From the NCBI RefSeq assembly GCF_000261365.1, contig NZ_AJVC01000006.1, positions 62,001 through 126,000 on the forward strand: a DNA stretch of 64,000 bases. Reading direction: 5' to 3'. This document shows positions 8,949 through 17,482 of this stretch, piece by piece; positions within the stretch are counted from its first letter, which is position 1; every line of letters begins with the position of its first letter. Below the pieces are notes generated by a model that saw only the letters and a list, made by a program, of their open reading frames with translations, was not told the origin of the DNA and made no database searches. Source of the DNA: Herbaspirillum sp. GW103. GTDB taxonomy: Bacteria > Pseudomonadota > Gammaproteobacteria > Burkholderiales > Burkholderiaceae_D. Made by a program: the position numbers and the translations under genes.

Positions 8949-9869
8949 TCAGCCCAACCGACGGCGCCATGCGCCCGGACTGCTGCCGACGATCTGTGAG
9001 AACACACGGGTGAAATGACTCTGGTCGTAGAAACCACAGGCCACAGCGATGTCGGCCAGCGAGAGCTGGGTCAGGCGCAGGTAATGGCGCGCCATGTCGA
9101 CGCGCTGGATCAGCAGCCACTGGTGCGGCGTGTGACCGGTGCTGGCCTTGAAGGCGCGCAGGAAGTAGCTGGCCGACATGTTGCACTCGCGCGCGATGTC
9201 CGCAATGGAGAGGGCGTCCCTGGACTTCTGCAACAGCATCTGCTTGGCGCGCTCTTCATGCAGCCGCGACAGCCGCATATGGCGTTGACCAGGCGGGCTG
9301 ACGCCACCATAGCGCCGCAGCAGATGGGTTCCCATGGCCAGGCCGAGCTGGTCCACGAACAGGCGCTGGTCGGCATCGGGCTGCGCCAGTGCCGGTGCCA
9401 GGGCAGCGGCCAGATGGGCCAGCACCGGATCGTCATGACCGGTGACGGTGGCCAGGCCGCTGGCCTTGCCTGCCCGCAGATCCTCATTGACCGTGGCGAA
9501 CCAGGACAGCGGCAGCTCCACCAGCAGGAAATCGAAGGGCGTCTGCAGGTCGGCCCGGTAGTCTTCGGAAAAATCACGAATGTAGACGGCACCGCGCCCG
9601 AACTCGAACTGCGCCCCCTGGCGGCCGCGGAAGATGTTGCGGCGGTGTTGCGGGGCCATCGAGATACCCACCAGGAAACCACGATCGGAGGCCGGGGTAT
9701 GGACCTGCGAGACCTCGCCGCCCTCGACCCGCTTGCGATAGAAGCTGAAGTAACTGCCCTGCAGTTCCTGGCTCTGCTTCAGGCGAGTGGCCGAGCAGCC
9801 CAGCGAATCGCTGCGCGAGGAGGACGTGGGGGAAGCGGTCAGGGCAGTCATGGGTGAGCGCGATGACAT
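8949..9869 (-). CDS. AraC-family transcriptional regulator
   Basis: About 306 aa. The C-terminal domain has both helix-turn-helix units: SIADIARECNMSASYFLRAF and LADIAVACGFYDQSHFTRVF, ending GSSPGAWRRR. The N-terminal part resembles the cupin-like AraC_binding_2 domain (QGSYFSFYRKRVEGG). The start is at ATG 9869 or ATG 9851; both have poor Shine-Dalgarno sites. It lies downstream of the PaiB-like gene on the same strand and converges on the histidine kinase gene with an 18-bp gap. Confidence 0.85.
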   Translation of the reverse strand: MSSRSPMTALTASPTSSSRSDSLGCSATRLKQSQELQGSYFSFYRKRVEGGEVSQVHTPASDRGFLVGISMAPQHRRNIFRGRQGAQFEFGRGAVYIRDFSEDYRADLQTPFDFLLVELPLSWFATVNEDLRAGKASGLATVTGHDDPVLAHLAAALAPALAQPDADQRLFVDQLGLAMGTHLLRRYGGVSPPGQRHMRLSRLHEERAKQMLLQKSRDALSIADIARECNMSASYFLRAFKASTGHTPHQWLLIQRVDMARHYLRLTQLSLADIAVACGFYDQSHFTRVFSQIVGSSPGAWRRRLG

Positions 9870-9964
9870 CAGAAAATCCGATAAGGGCGCACAGCGGCCC
9901 GGTTCCCGGATTCTACACAGGTGCGCGATACGACGTGAGGATTGCTCAGTTTCATTGCCGCCGC

Positions 9965-10603
9965 TCAGGATGGCTTGCGGGCAGCCTCCTGCAGCATGGC
10001 CTCGCCGACCTCTGCCTGACCACGCTCGAGCAGCGTACGGCCGGCAGCGTCGATGTCGCGCACGTCCTTGTTCTGGCTGAGCTTGCGCTTGCCTTCCAGG
10101 CGCGTGATCTCGATCTCGATACCGACGATGGCCTTGAGCAGGGTATCGGTAAAGTCGGCGGGCGCATCGGACATCTTCCACGGCCTTGTTTCTCCGGCCT
10201 CATGGGTGCGCGTCAGGCGCGCCACCACACCGCGCAGATAGCGCTCGTCGTCACGGATGGTGACGCGCCCGTGGGCATGCGCCACGCTGTAGTTCCAGGT
10301 CGGCACCTGGCGATGTGCCTCGTGCTTGCTGGGATACCAGCTCGGCGAGATGTAGGCGTCGCCGGCCGAGAACACCACCAGTACCGCATCGCCATCGGCC
10401 AGTTCGCGCCATAGCGGATTGGCGCGCGCCACATGCAGATGCAGCCTACCCAGCGCGCCCTGAGTGGCATCGAGATGACAGGGCAGGTGATTGGCATCCA
10501 GTCCGCTGGCGGTGTGCGAGACCAGCACGCCGAAGGGATGGGTGGCGATGAGCTGGTGCAGGCTGGTGGTGTCGTTGTCGGCGAAATGGGCGGGGATGTA
10601 CAT
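9965..10603 (-). CDS. PaiB-like FMN-binding protein
   Basis: The protein has 212 aa, the full family length. Diagnostic segments are MYIPAHFADND at the start, HPFGVLVSH, the DAYISPSWYPSKHE stretch and VPTWNYSVAHAHG. Bacillus PaiB is described as a transcriptional repressor of sporulation and protease genes; the fold is a flavin-binding split barrel. In proteobacteria it may act as a flavin reductase or an FMN-dependent regulator. It is part of a minus-strand run with the nucleotidyltransferase and the PACE protein. Confidence 0.9.
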   Translation of the reverse strand: MYIPAHFADNDTTSLHQLIATHPFGVLVSHTASGLDANHLPCHLDATQGALGRLHLHVARANPLWRELADGDAVLVVFSAGDAYISPSWYPSKHEAHRQVPTWNYSVAHAHGRVTIRDDERYLRGVVARLTRTHEAGETRPWKMSDAPADFTDTLLKAIVGIEIEITRLEGKRKLSQNKDVRDIDAAGRTLLERGQAEVGEAMLQEAARKPS

Positions 10604-10648
10604 GGCGGGCGCGCTGACGATAGAAGGAGACAGAAGGAGAGGAGCGCC

Positions 10649-11233
10649 CTATTCTATTGCATCCTCGGCAGCGGCGAGACGCAAAAGCGGCCAGCGCTCG
10701 AGCCAGCCGCGCCCATGGACACGCGCGACGAACTGCGCCCGCTTGACGGTAGCAAAAGCGCCTGCCGGGCGCAGCACCCCTTGCCACAGGTCCTGCAAGC
10801 CCAGCGGCGCGGCCACCACGACATCACCCGTCTGAGTCAGCCGTACCGCCACGGCGGTGGCGGTCTCGGGCCAGTAACGCAGGGCATCGGTGGCGCTGGC
10901 GTAGGGAGCATCACCATTGCGCAGGTGCATACGCGCCTGGTTGCGGACCGACCACTGCGGACCGGGCAAGGCCGCTGCCAGTCGAGCCTCCAGTTCGGCA
11001 TCATGTTCTGGCGAGCAGCGCACCGGATCGAACCAGATGACATCGATATCGCTGTGCGGGGCCGTGGCCGCACGGCCATGCAGCGCGTCCCATACGGCAT
11101 TGCGGACGAAGCCTGCACCAATCCACGCATCTGGCAGTACCAGGCTGCGCACGGCCTCCAGCAAGGGGCGCCGATGCGCATCGGCGGCGATCAGTTGTTG
11201 CAAGCGATACACCAGGGAAGCGTCCACGGACAT
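10649..11233 (-). CDS. Nucleotidyltransferase-fold protein (DUF925 type)
   Basis: The protein has 194 aa. GAGFVRNAVWDALHG followed by SDIDVIWFD gives the G-x-x-R...DxD pattern of a nucleotidyltransferase catalytic site, as in the YgbT/DUF925 group of small stand-alone proteins. The substrate is unknown. The ATG at 11233 (MSVDAS) is preferred over 11308 because the upstream frame is a shadow of the PACE gene. It begins seven bases after that gene ends, so the two are cotranscribed. Confidence 0.8.
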   Translation of the reverse strand: MSVDASLVYRLQQLIAADAHRRPLLEAVRSLVLPDAWIGAGFVRNAVWDALHGRAATAPHSDIDVIWFDPVRCSPEHDAELEARLAAALPGPQWSVRNQARMHLRNGDAPYASATDALRYWPETATAVAVRLTQTGDVVVAAPLGLQDLWQGVLRPAGAFATVKRAQFVARVHGRGWLERWPLLRLAAAEDAIE

Positions 11234-11240
11234 CGCGCGC

Positions 11241-11690
11241 TCAGCGTGCCGGACCGGCCTGCGCGTTGACCGGCATGGCCGAGCTCGGCAGACCGAAAAC
11301 GCGATCAAAGCCCAGGTTGAACAGGTAAGTGTAGATCATGAAGAAGACGATCAGCCCGAAGTCCAGCACCAGCGCATCCCACAGGCTCATGTCCAGCCAC
11401 CAGGCAAACAGCGGCACCAGCATCACCACCAGGCCGCCTTCGAAACCGAGGGCGTGTGCCGCACGGCGCGCGAAGTTGCGGCCACGGCGCGGCTGGCGGG
11501 CTTCCCAGCGCTCGAACAGACCGTTGAAGATGAAATTCCAGACGAAGGCTATCGTCGACGAGGCCACCGCAGCCGCCGATGAATGCGCACCGTCATGACC
11601 GGCGAAGACGGTCAGCCCGACCGTCGTGAAAATGATGGCCAGCCCCTCGAAGAGGCAGGCATAGACCAGCTTGCGTTTGAATCCCTGCAT
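11241..11690 (-). CDS. PACE-family efflux transporter
   Basis: The protein has 149 aa with four helices arranged as two bacterial transmembrane-pair (BTP) domains. The first begins RKLVYACLFEGLAI with the family glutamate in helix 1; the second carries FEGGLVVMLVPLFAWWLDM. FVWNFIFNGLFERWE is the conserved asparagine loop. PACE proteins export biocides such as chlorhexidine and probably natural polyamines. A LysR regulator is divergent, the usual arrangement for this family, and probably controls it. Confidence 0.92.
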   Translation of the reverse strand: MQGFKRKLVYACLFEGLAIIFTTVGLTVFAGHDGAHSSAAAVASSTIAFVWNFIFNGLFERWEARQPRRGRNFARRAAHALGFEGGLVVMLVPLFAWWLDMSLWDALVLDFGLIVFFMIYTYLFNLGFDRVFGLPSSAMPVNAQAGPAR

Positions 11691-11857
11691 GATGTGCTCC
11701 TGAAGACAGCAGCGCGCCAGCTCCCTTTGCCCCCCTGAGGCGGACCCGGTCTGGCCGCGTGATGGAAAGCATTCTATGATGAAGTTTTTGATGAATGAAG
11801 TCGGCTTCTTTCAGTTTTTCTGGCAGGTGGCCGACCGGCTTGCAGAAGGAACATGCC

Positions 11858-12769
11858 ATGGCTTTCTCCAGTGACAACGTCCGGGTCTTTCTGGCAGTGC
11901 TCGACAGTGGCTCGTTTTCGGCAGCGGCGCGCCTGCTGGGCCGGGTGCCGTCCTCGGTCAGCATGACCATCAGCCAGCTGGAAGCCGAGCTGGACCTGGT
12001 CCTGTTCGACCGCACCGCGCGCGATGCCCGCCCTACCGAACTGGCGCGCGCCCTGGAGCCGGATGCACGCCTGCTGGCCAGCACCCTGCGCCAGCTCGAT
12101 GCGCATGCGCTGGCCATGCACCAGGGCTTGGAGCGCAAGCTGACCCTGGCGGTCGCCCCGGAACTGCTGTCGGTGCCCTGGGCCAAACCGCTGGCGGTGC
12201 TGGCCCGGGAGTTTCCCTCGCTGGAGGTGGAAGTGCTGTCCTCGCCCCAGGCCGATGCCATGCGCATGCTCTATGACAATACGGCGCAGCTGGCGCTGGT
12301 CTTCGAGCGCCACGCCGGCAATGATCGCGAAGCCTTCCAGGAATTCAGCAGCGAAATGATGGTGGCCGTGATCGCGCCTGATCATCCCGCACGGCTGCGC
12401 AAGAAGCGCAAGCTGCGCTACGAGGACCTGTATGACATCCGTCAGATCGCCGTGGCCAGCCGCGATGCCAGCATCTCGGACCCGCGCTTCTTCCTGGCAC
12501 GGCATCTGTGGCGCACCGACAATCACCTGGCCACACTCTCGCTGGTACGCGAGGGCCTGGGCTGGGCCTACCTGCCGCACAGCCTGGTGCAGGCGCAGAT
12601 CGAGGCCGGTACGCTGGTGGTCATCGATTTCGACAACATCAGCAACCAGCAGCGCATGTGGGTGGATGTGGTGTGGAACAAGGATCAGCCGCTGGGGCTG
12701 GGGGCGCAACGCTTCATTGCACTGATGCGGGAAATGGCGCCGAGCCGGCGCAAGCGCTCGCACAAATGA
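11858..12769 (+). CDS. LysR-family regulator, probable regulator of the PACE efflux gene
   Basis: About 303 aa. The N-terminal HTH is FLAVLDSGSFSAAARLLGR followed by VSMTISQLEAEL. The C-terminal two-lobed effector domain follows. AGAAGGA lies seven bases before the ATG at 11858; the longer frame to 11795 lacks a site. The 167-bp gap to the divergent PACE gene contains AT-rich sequence (near 11770-11800) where the operator is expected. Confidence 0.88.
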   Translation: MAFSSDNVRVFLAVLDSGSFSAAARLLGRVPSSVSMTISQLEAELDLVLFDRTARDARPTELARALEPDARLLASTLRQLDAHALAMHQGLERKLTLAVAPELLSVPWAKPLAVLAREFPSLEVEVLSSPQADAMRMLYDNTAQLALVFERHAGNDREAFQEFSSEMMVAVIAPDHPARLRKKRKLRYEDLYDIRQIAVASRDASISDPRFFLARHLWRTDNHLATLSLVREGLGWAYLPHSLVQAQIEAGTLVVIDFDNISNQQRMWVDVVWNKDQPLGLGAQRFIALMREMAPSRRKRSHK

Positions 12770-12786
12770 ATGAGGGCCATCAGAAA

Positions 12787-12902
12787 CCGTTCGGACTGAG
12801 CAGGTCCCTCGGGGCCGACTCGAAGGGGCTACGCGGGTGAAATCATCATCATGCTGCACAGCGTCTTCGATACGCGGCGTGGCCGCTACTCAGTCCGAAC
12901 GG
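12787..12902. repeat. Inverted pair of REP-like repeats
   Basis: CCGTTCGGACTGAG at 12787-12800 recurs as its reverse complement at 12889-12902. Each copy continues inward for ~38 bases to a TCGAAG end (12825 and 12865). A third copy lies at 19416-19453. The pair is in the 231-bp gap between two convergent genes, a usual place for REP/BIME elements, which can act as transcription barriers, mRNA stabilisers or gyrase/IHF sites. Confidence 0.7.
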
Positions 12903-12948
12903 TTGGTTATTTTCACAATGAAGACCGAATGAACACCGATCAATTTTT

Positions 12949-12998
12949 CTAAGTTTTTAAGGAAAGCCGACTTAGAGAAAGAATTCCAAATACTTAGT
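12949..12998. repeat. Triple CTWAG motif with 22-bp period (locus A)
   Basis: CTAAG at 12949, CTTAG at 12971 and CTTAG at 12993 start exactly 22 bases apart. They sit in A/T-rich flanks (the last within ACTTAGTTTTC) and stop three bases before the end of the dehydrogenase gene at 13001. The same order and spacing recur at 16301-16349. Its role is unknown; it may be a phased binding array for a regulator. Confidence 0.6.
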
Positions 12999-13000
12999 TT

Positions 13001-13972
13001 TCAAGGAATGACCTGGGTCTTGCTCTTGGCCGCCAGCAACTGCACCAGCAACTGGTCACGCTCGGCGGCCAGGTCGATGGAGGTCTTGCCGCGCATCTGT
13101 TGTGCCACGCCCGCGCCAATCTGCGCCTTGAGTGCATCCGTGATGGCTGGCGCTCCCAGGTCGGCCCACCAGCTCTCGATGGGTGGCCCCAGGTGATCGA
13201 GCATATGCCCGATGCCGCCCTCCCCGCCCGACATGTGCAGGTTGAGATACGGCCCCATCAGCGCCCAGCGCAGGCCGGGGCCATAGGCGATGGCCGTATC
13301 GATGTCCTCGGTGCTGGCCACGCCCTGCTCGACCAGGTGGAAAGCCTCGCGCCACAACGCGGCCTGCAGGCGGTTGGCGATGTGACCCTTGACCTCCTTG
13401 CGCACATGAATGGCCTTCTTGCCGATGGCGGTATAGAACGCCAGCGCGGCCTGCACCGCTTCGGGCGAGGTCTGCGCACCACCGATGACTTCCACCAGCG
13501 GGATCAGGTGCGGAGGATTGAAAGGATGGCCCAGCACCACCCTCCCCGGATGGCGGCAGGCCGCCTGCACCTTGCTCATCAGCAGGCCCGACGAACTCGA
13601 CGCCAGCACCACATGGGCCGGCAGGACGGCATCCATGCGCTGGAACAGATCGATCTTGAGATCTTCCCGCTCGGGGCCGTTTTCCTGCACGAAGTCCGCC
13701 CCCTGCAACGCCTCTTCCAGCGACGCCGAGAAGCGCAGTCGCTCCGGCGAGGCGCCCGGCGCCAGGCCCAGCTCTTCCAGGCTGGGCCAGTGGCGCGCCA
13801 CGGCGGCCCGCAGCTTTTCCTCCGCGCCCGGCATCGGGTCGGTGGCCGACACCTCCAGCCCCCGCGCCAGGAAATAGGCCACCCAGCTGGCGCCGATGAC
13901 GCCCGTCCCCACCACCGCCACTCGCCGTACCTCCTGATGACCGGACCAGGGGCCGCTTGCTGATGCCTGCAT
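13001..13972 (-). CDS. 3-hydroxyacyl-CoA dehydrogenase / L-carnitine dehydrogenase family
   Basis: The protein has 323 aa. The NAD Rossmann motif is VAVVGTGVIGASW near residue 18. The catalytic region has HPFNPPHLIPLVEVIGG, where the histidine and the following asparagine are the family catalytic pair, and VKGHIANRLQAALWREA begins the dimerisation domain. The short C-terminal domain and the ENGPEREDLK motif fit the carnitine-dehydrogenase-like branch better than fatty-acid enzymes. An AGAGGAGAC site precedes the ATG at 13972. It stands alone; the substrate is not certain. Confidence 0.85.
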   Translation of the reverse strand: MQASASGPWSGHQEVRRVAVVGTGVIGASWVAYFLARGLEVSATDPMPGAEEKLRAAVARHWPSLEELGLAPGASPERLRFSASLEEALQGADFVQENGPEREDLKIDLFQRMDAVLPAHVVLASSSSGLLMSKVQAACRHPGRVVLGHPFNPPHLIPLVEVIGGAQTSPEAVQAALAFYTAIGKKAIHVRKEVKGHIANRLQAALWREAFHLVEQGVASTEDIDTAIAYGPGLRWALMGPYLNLHMSGGEGGIGHMLDHLGPPIESWWADLGAPAITDALKAQIGAGVAQQMRGKTSIDLAAERDQLLVQLLAAKSKTQVIP

Positions 13973-14031
13973 TGTTGTCTCCTCTATTGATGGGTTTCAG
14001 TGAAATCGCGCTGAAGCTGAATATTCTCGGT

Positions 14032-14068
14032 AAATCTCGATTTTATTCGATGTTTTGGCGCGAGATTT
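14032..14068. promoter_or_regulatory. Candidate operator, inverted repeat in a divergent promoter region
   Basis: AAATCTCG (14032-14039) and CGAGATTT (14061-14068) are exact inverted arms, 29 bases centre to centre. They lie between the dehydrogenase gene (start 13972, minus) and the DUF5993-dsbB pair (start 14151, plus). The position suits a regulator of one or both promoters; the protein is unknown. Confidence 0.4.
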
Positions 14069-14150
14069 GCGCGGGCATTCGGCTACGATTGGTATCAAAG
14101 CACACAAACAAACTCCCGGATATGAATCGGGATCAACTCCGGGTCATCCC

Positions 14151-14309
14151 ATGTTCCTCTATCTTCCTTTTCTGCTGGCCTTCCTGACCGTCCTCGGCAT
14201 TGCATTGGGCTGGAAATCATTGAGCAACAAGCTATGGTTGGCAAGCACCGGGGTCACCCTGTGGTGGTTCAGTCAAACCACCCAGGGTCACCTGGGTTTC
14301 GTCCTGTAA
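14151..14309 (+). CDS. DUF5993 small membrane protein
   Basis: The protein has 52 aa. One helix (FLYLPFLLAFLTVLGIALGW) is followed by a second short one ending WWFSQTTQGH. This pattern and the position just before a DsbB gene match the DUF5993 family, which occurs next to dsbB in many proteobacteria. The ATG at 14151 is preferred to the longer frame because the upstream part is non-conserved; the Shine-Dalgarno site is weak. It is probably an accessory factor for the oxidase 12 bases downstream. Confidence 0.75.
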   Translation: MFLYLPFLLAFLTVLGIALGWKSLSNKLWLASTGVTLWWFSQTTQGHLGFVL

Positions 14310-14321
14310 TGGCACCGTCTC

Positions 14322-14951
14322 ATGGATCGTTCCGTCGTCTTCACGCCGCGCGAACCCGTCCTGCCGGGCGGGATCTTTCTCAATTGCCTGTGCCTGCTGG
14401 CCGTCACTGCCTGCCTGGGCCTGCTGCTGTACTACCAGTGGGTACTGCTGGTGGCGCCTTGTCCGCTGTGCCTGCTGCAGCGCACCGGCATCATCCTGAC
14501 CGGCATCGGCTTCATGCGCAATCTGCGCTTCGGGGTCAAGAGCGCGCACTATGGGGTCGCGCTGGTGGGTGCGCTGCTGACCGGGCTGATCGCGCTGCGC
14601 CAGATCTCGCTGGAGGCCCTGGCCGGGCAGACGCCGCAGGGACCGATGTTCCAGGGCATGCACTTCTATACCTGGACGGCCCTGTTTGCCCTGGTGTCCA
14701 TCCTGGTGATCGCCTTGCTGCTGTGCGTCAAGAGCGCGGAATATCCGGCCACGCTGCTGCTGTTGCAAAGCGCGGAACGGCAAGATGAACCGCGTCGCAT
14801 CCCCTGGGGCAGGATCGTGGTGAGCACGCTCTTCCTACTGATGGTGGGGGCGCACCTGGTGGCCAGTCTCACCGACTGCAACCGCACAGCCTGCGATGAA
14901 GACCTGCTCGATCGCCTGCAACTGCATGCCCCGTCCCCCTGGTCCAGATGA
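14322..14951 (+). CDS. dsbB: DsbB-like quinone-linked disulfide oxidase, atypical
   Basis: The protein has 209 aa. The CPLC redox motif opens the second helix (near residues 47-50), as in DsbB, and LLQRTGII follows. Five membrane helices are predicted instead of four. The second periplasmic loop (QISLEALAGQTPQGPMF) has no cysteine, although DsbB normally holds its second redox pair there. After the fifth helix the exported tail has CNRTAC near residue 190, which may replace that pair. DsbB reoxidises DsbA by passing electrons to quinone. It is cotranscribed with DUF5993. Confidence 0.85.
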   Translation: MDRSVVFTPREPVLPGGIFLNCLCLLAVTACLGLLLYYQWVLLVAPCPLCLLQRTGIILTGIGFMRNLRFGVKSAHYGVALVGALLTGLIALRQISLEALAGQTPQGPMFQGMHFYTWTALFALVSILVIALLLCVKSAEYPATLLLLQSAERQDEPRRIPWGRIVVSTLFLLMVGAHLVASLTDCNRTACDEDLLDRLQLHAPSPWSR

Positions 14952-14988
14952 AAAAACGGCGCACGCCTGCAACTTGCAGGGGTGCACC
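14951..14988 (-). terminator. Terminator of the porin gene
   Basis: On the minus strand a 13-position stem (one mismatch, one G-T pair) with an AAGTT loop at 14958-14988 is followed by GTTTTTT. It lies between the convergent dsbB and porin genes. Confidence 0.75.
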
Positions 14989-15062
14989 GGTCAAGGACGG
15001 CTCAAGACTATCGTGGCCCGACACGCCAGGCGCGCGTGCCGGGCCTGGGCATTACCGTTGCA

Positions 15063-16133
15063 TCAGAAGCGGTGCTGCATGCCCAGGGTGGTACCGAACT
15101 GGCTGCTGCCGAAGCCGGCATCATCACGCGACAGGCCCACCAGCTGGTTGTTCCTGGCCTTGGCATAGGCCGTGCTCAGGTACAGGTCGGTGCGCTTGGA
15201 CAGCGCATACTTCAAGCGCAGCGAATACATGATGGGATCGGCATCGTTGGCTACGTTCTTGATGTTCTGGTAGTAGATCGCACCCATCACGCTCATGGCC
15301 GGCGTGAACTTCCAGGTCACGCCACCCCAGTAGAAGTCGCTGCGCAGATCGGCCGCACCGGTGGCCAGAGACTTCTTGTAGTAGCGATAACCGAGGTTGA
15401 ACTTCCACGCATCGGAGAGCTGGTAGCCCGCGGCCAGGTGGGCGCTGGTGGCACGGTCATAGGGGGTATTGGCGGTGCTGGTGCTGTTGTTGCGGTCATA
15501 GGTCGCAGCCACGCTGAACGGGCCGGTCCCCCAACCCAGGCCGACGGCATACTTGGCACCGTTGCGGGTCTCGCCGGCCACCTCACCGAAGCCGACCGTC
15601 GCGCCCAGCTTCACGCCCGCGAACTGGCCCTGATACTTGACCAGGTTGGACACGCCGGTGAGCATGCCGTCCTTGCGGCTACCGGTAGCACCGGCCGAAG
15701 TCACCCACGAATAGTTGGCCGAGTAGCCCATGGGGTCGAACGGCAGGATGAAGTCATAGGTGGTGGAGAAGGAACGACCCACGACTACGCGGCCGAAGCC
15801 GCCTTCCAGGCCAACATTGGACTGGCGGTTGAAGAGCTGGTTGGCATCGCCATCGAGGGCGCCGTTATCCAGCTTGAAACCGTTTTCCAGCTGGAAGATG
15901 GCCTTGAGGCCGCCGCCCAGGTCTTCCGTACCGCGAAAGCCAATGCGCGAGGTGTTCATGGATCCCGAATTCAAGCGCACCAGGCCGTTGCCGGCGGCGT
16001 TGGCATTGGTGAGGTATTCCACGCCCGAATCGACCAGGCCATAGATGGTGACGGAGGTTTGCGCCTGGACCGAGGTCGTGGCGAACGCGGCGAATGCGGC
16101 CAGCATGCTGGCCGCCAGATGAGTCTTTTGCAC
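15063..16133 (-). CDS. Gram-negative trimeric porin
   Basis: The protein has 356 aa. A signal peptide ends at SVQAQ near residue 24, followed by TSVTIYGLVDSGVEYL, the classic first beta strand of Burkholderiales porins (Porin_4). GSRKDGMLTG-type loops follow, and the protein ends in the C-terminal phenylalanine (MQHRF) needed for outer-membrane insertion. The start is a GTG at 16133 preceded by AAGGAGACCTCA; no ATG has a comparable site. It forms outer-membrane diffusion channels. The upstream gap holds the triple CTWAG array. Confidence 0.93.
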   Translation of the reverse strand: MQKTHLAASMLAAFAAFATTSVQAQTSVTIYGLVDSGVEYLTNANAAGNGLVRLNSGSMNTSRIGFRGTEDLGGGLKAIFQLENGFKLDNGALDGDANQLFNRQSNVGLEGGFGRVVVGRSFSTTYDFILPFDPMGYSANYSWVTSAGATGSRKDGMLTGVSNLVKYQGQFAGVKLGATVGFGEVAGETRNGAKYAVGLGWGTGPFSVAATYDRNNSTSTANTPYDRATSAHLAAGYQLSDAWKFNLGYRYYKKSLATGAADLRSDFYWGGVTWKFTPAMSVMGAIYYQNIKNVANDADPIMYSLRLKYALSKRTDLYLSTAYAKARNNQLVGLSRDDAGFGSSQFGTTLGMQHRF

Positions 16134-16300
16134 TGAGGTCTCCTTGATTGAGAACGTTGGATAGCGTCGGCGCGGCCCCGCCGCGCGACGTCTTCTGGTC
16201 ATGCACCCGGTCTTTTCGTGATGTGGTTTTCCGGGTGAGCGAGGCAATGGCGGGTGGCCTTCCTCACTGGTTTTCATCGATGAGATGAATCGTCAAAAAA

Positions 16301-16350
16301 CTAAGTGTCGCCGTCCGGAAAACTTAGTCGTCCGGAACGGCCAACTTAGT
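16301..16350. repeat. Triple CTWAG motif with 22-bp period (locus B)
   Basis: CTAAG at 16301, CTTAG at 16323 and CTTAG at 16345 have the same order and exact 22-bp spacing as at 12949-12997. Each lies in an ACTWAGT core with A/T flanks. The array begins four bases after the ABC ATPase stop and lies ~170 bp upstream of the porin start, so it could serve either the end of one or the promoter of the other. Confidence 0.65.
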
Positions 16351-16353
16351 TTT

Positions 16354-17442
16354 TCAGAATGCCCACAGGGCCTGTTCCGGCAGCGACAGCCAGTATTCGC
16401 CCTGCTCCAGGCGCTGCGGCGCGTAGGCACGCAGGCCGACCGAACCGGCCGGGCCGCCCTCGACCTTGAACAGGCACTCCCAGCGGTCGCCCAGGTACAT
16501 GCAGGTCGACAGCGGCAGGCGGATCGCATTGCCGGTCTGCTCGCCCGAGATGCGCACCTGCTCCACGCGAATGATGCCGGTGAGCTGCTCGCCGGGACGG
16601 GCGTCGTCGCGTCCGCGCAGGGTGGCCACGGCGGTGCCGCCATCGAGCTTCACGGTCACGCGCTCACCCTCGCGGCTGACCACCTCGGCGGCCAGCTTGT
16701 TGTTGCTGCCCATGAACTCGGCGGTGAACAGGGTATCGGGGGTCTGATACATGCTCTGCGGCGTGCCCTGCTGTTCGATGCGGCCATTGTTGAGCAGCAG
16801 GATGCGATCCGAGATGGCCATGGCCTCGCCCTGGTCGTGAGTCACCATGAGCGCCGACAGGCCCAGGCGCACGATCAGTTCGCGCAGGAAGGCGCGGGCT
16901 TCCTCGCGCAGCTTGGCGTCGAGGTTGGAGAGCGGTTCGTCCAGCAGGATCACCTGCGGGTTGTAGACCAGCGCCCGGGCGATGGCCACGCGCTGTTGCT
17001 GGCCGCCGGACAGCTGGTGCGGATAACGCTCGCCCAGGTGGCCCAGGCCCAGCTGCGACAGCACTTCCTTGACGCGGGTAGCGATCTCGGCCGAGGGCGT
17101 CTTGCGCAGCTTGAGGCCATAGGCGACGTTGTCAGCCACGGTCTTGTGCGGCCACAGCGCATAGGACTGGAACACCAGGCCCAGGTTGCGTTCTTCGGCG
17201 GGCATCTCGAAGTTGCGCGCGCCCTCGAAAACGCGGCGGGTGCCGATGTCGATGGTGCCGGCCTTGGGCGATTCCAGCCCGGCCACGGCGCGCAGCAGCG
17301 TGGTCTTGCCGCTGCCGGAGGGGCCCAGCAGGGCCACCACTTCACCGCGTTGCAACTGCATGGAAACACCCTTCAGGATGGGATTGGCGGAGGCGCCGCT
17401 ACCATAGTCCAGGTGCAGGTCGTTGACGGAAAGTTCGGTCAT
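16354..17442 (-). CDS. ABC transporter ATP-binding protein (FbpC/PotA-like)
   Basis: The protein has 362 aa. Walker A is GPSGSGKTT near residue 40, the Q-loop is FQSYALWPHKTV, the signature is LSGGQQQRV near 143, Walker B is VILLDEPLSNLDAK, and the switch histidine is in MVTHDQGEA. A TOBE-type regulatory domain fills the last ~110 residues. A TGAGGA site precedes the ATG at 17442. It is the last gene of a minus-strand operon: binding protein, fused permease, ATPase. Family knowledge suggests ferric iron, or an organic anion such as a phosphonate, as substrate; sequence does not decide. Confidence 0.9.
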   Translation of the reverse strand: MTELSVNDLHLDYGSGASANPILKGVSMQLQRGEVVALLGPSGSGKTTLLRAVAGLESPKAGTIDIGTRRVFEGARNFEMPAEERNLGLVFQSYALWPHKTVADNVAYGLKLRKTPSAEIATRVKEVLSQLGLGHLGERYPHQLSGGQQQRVAIARALVYNPQVILLDEPLSNLDAKLREEARAFLRELIVRLGLSALMVTHDQGEAMAISDRILLLNNGRIEQQGTPQSMYQTPDTLFTAEFMGSNNKLAAEVVSREGERVTVKLDGGTAVATLRGRDDARPGEQLTGIIRVEQVRISGEQTGNAIRLPLSTCMYLGDRWECLFKVEGGPAGSVGLRAYAPQRLEQGEYWLSLPEQALWAF

Positions 17443-17482
17443 GATGATTCCTCAGGATGCTCTTTAGGGAGGCTGGTGCCGC

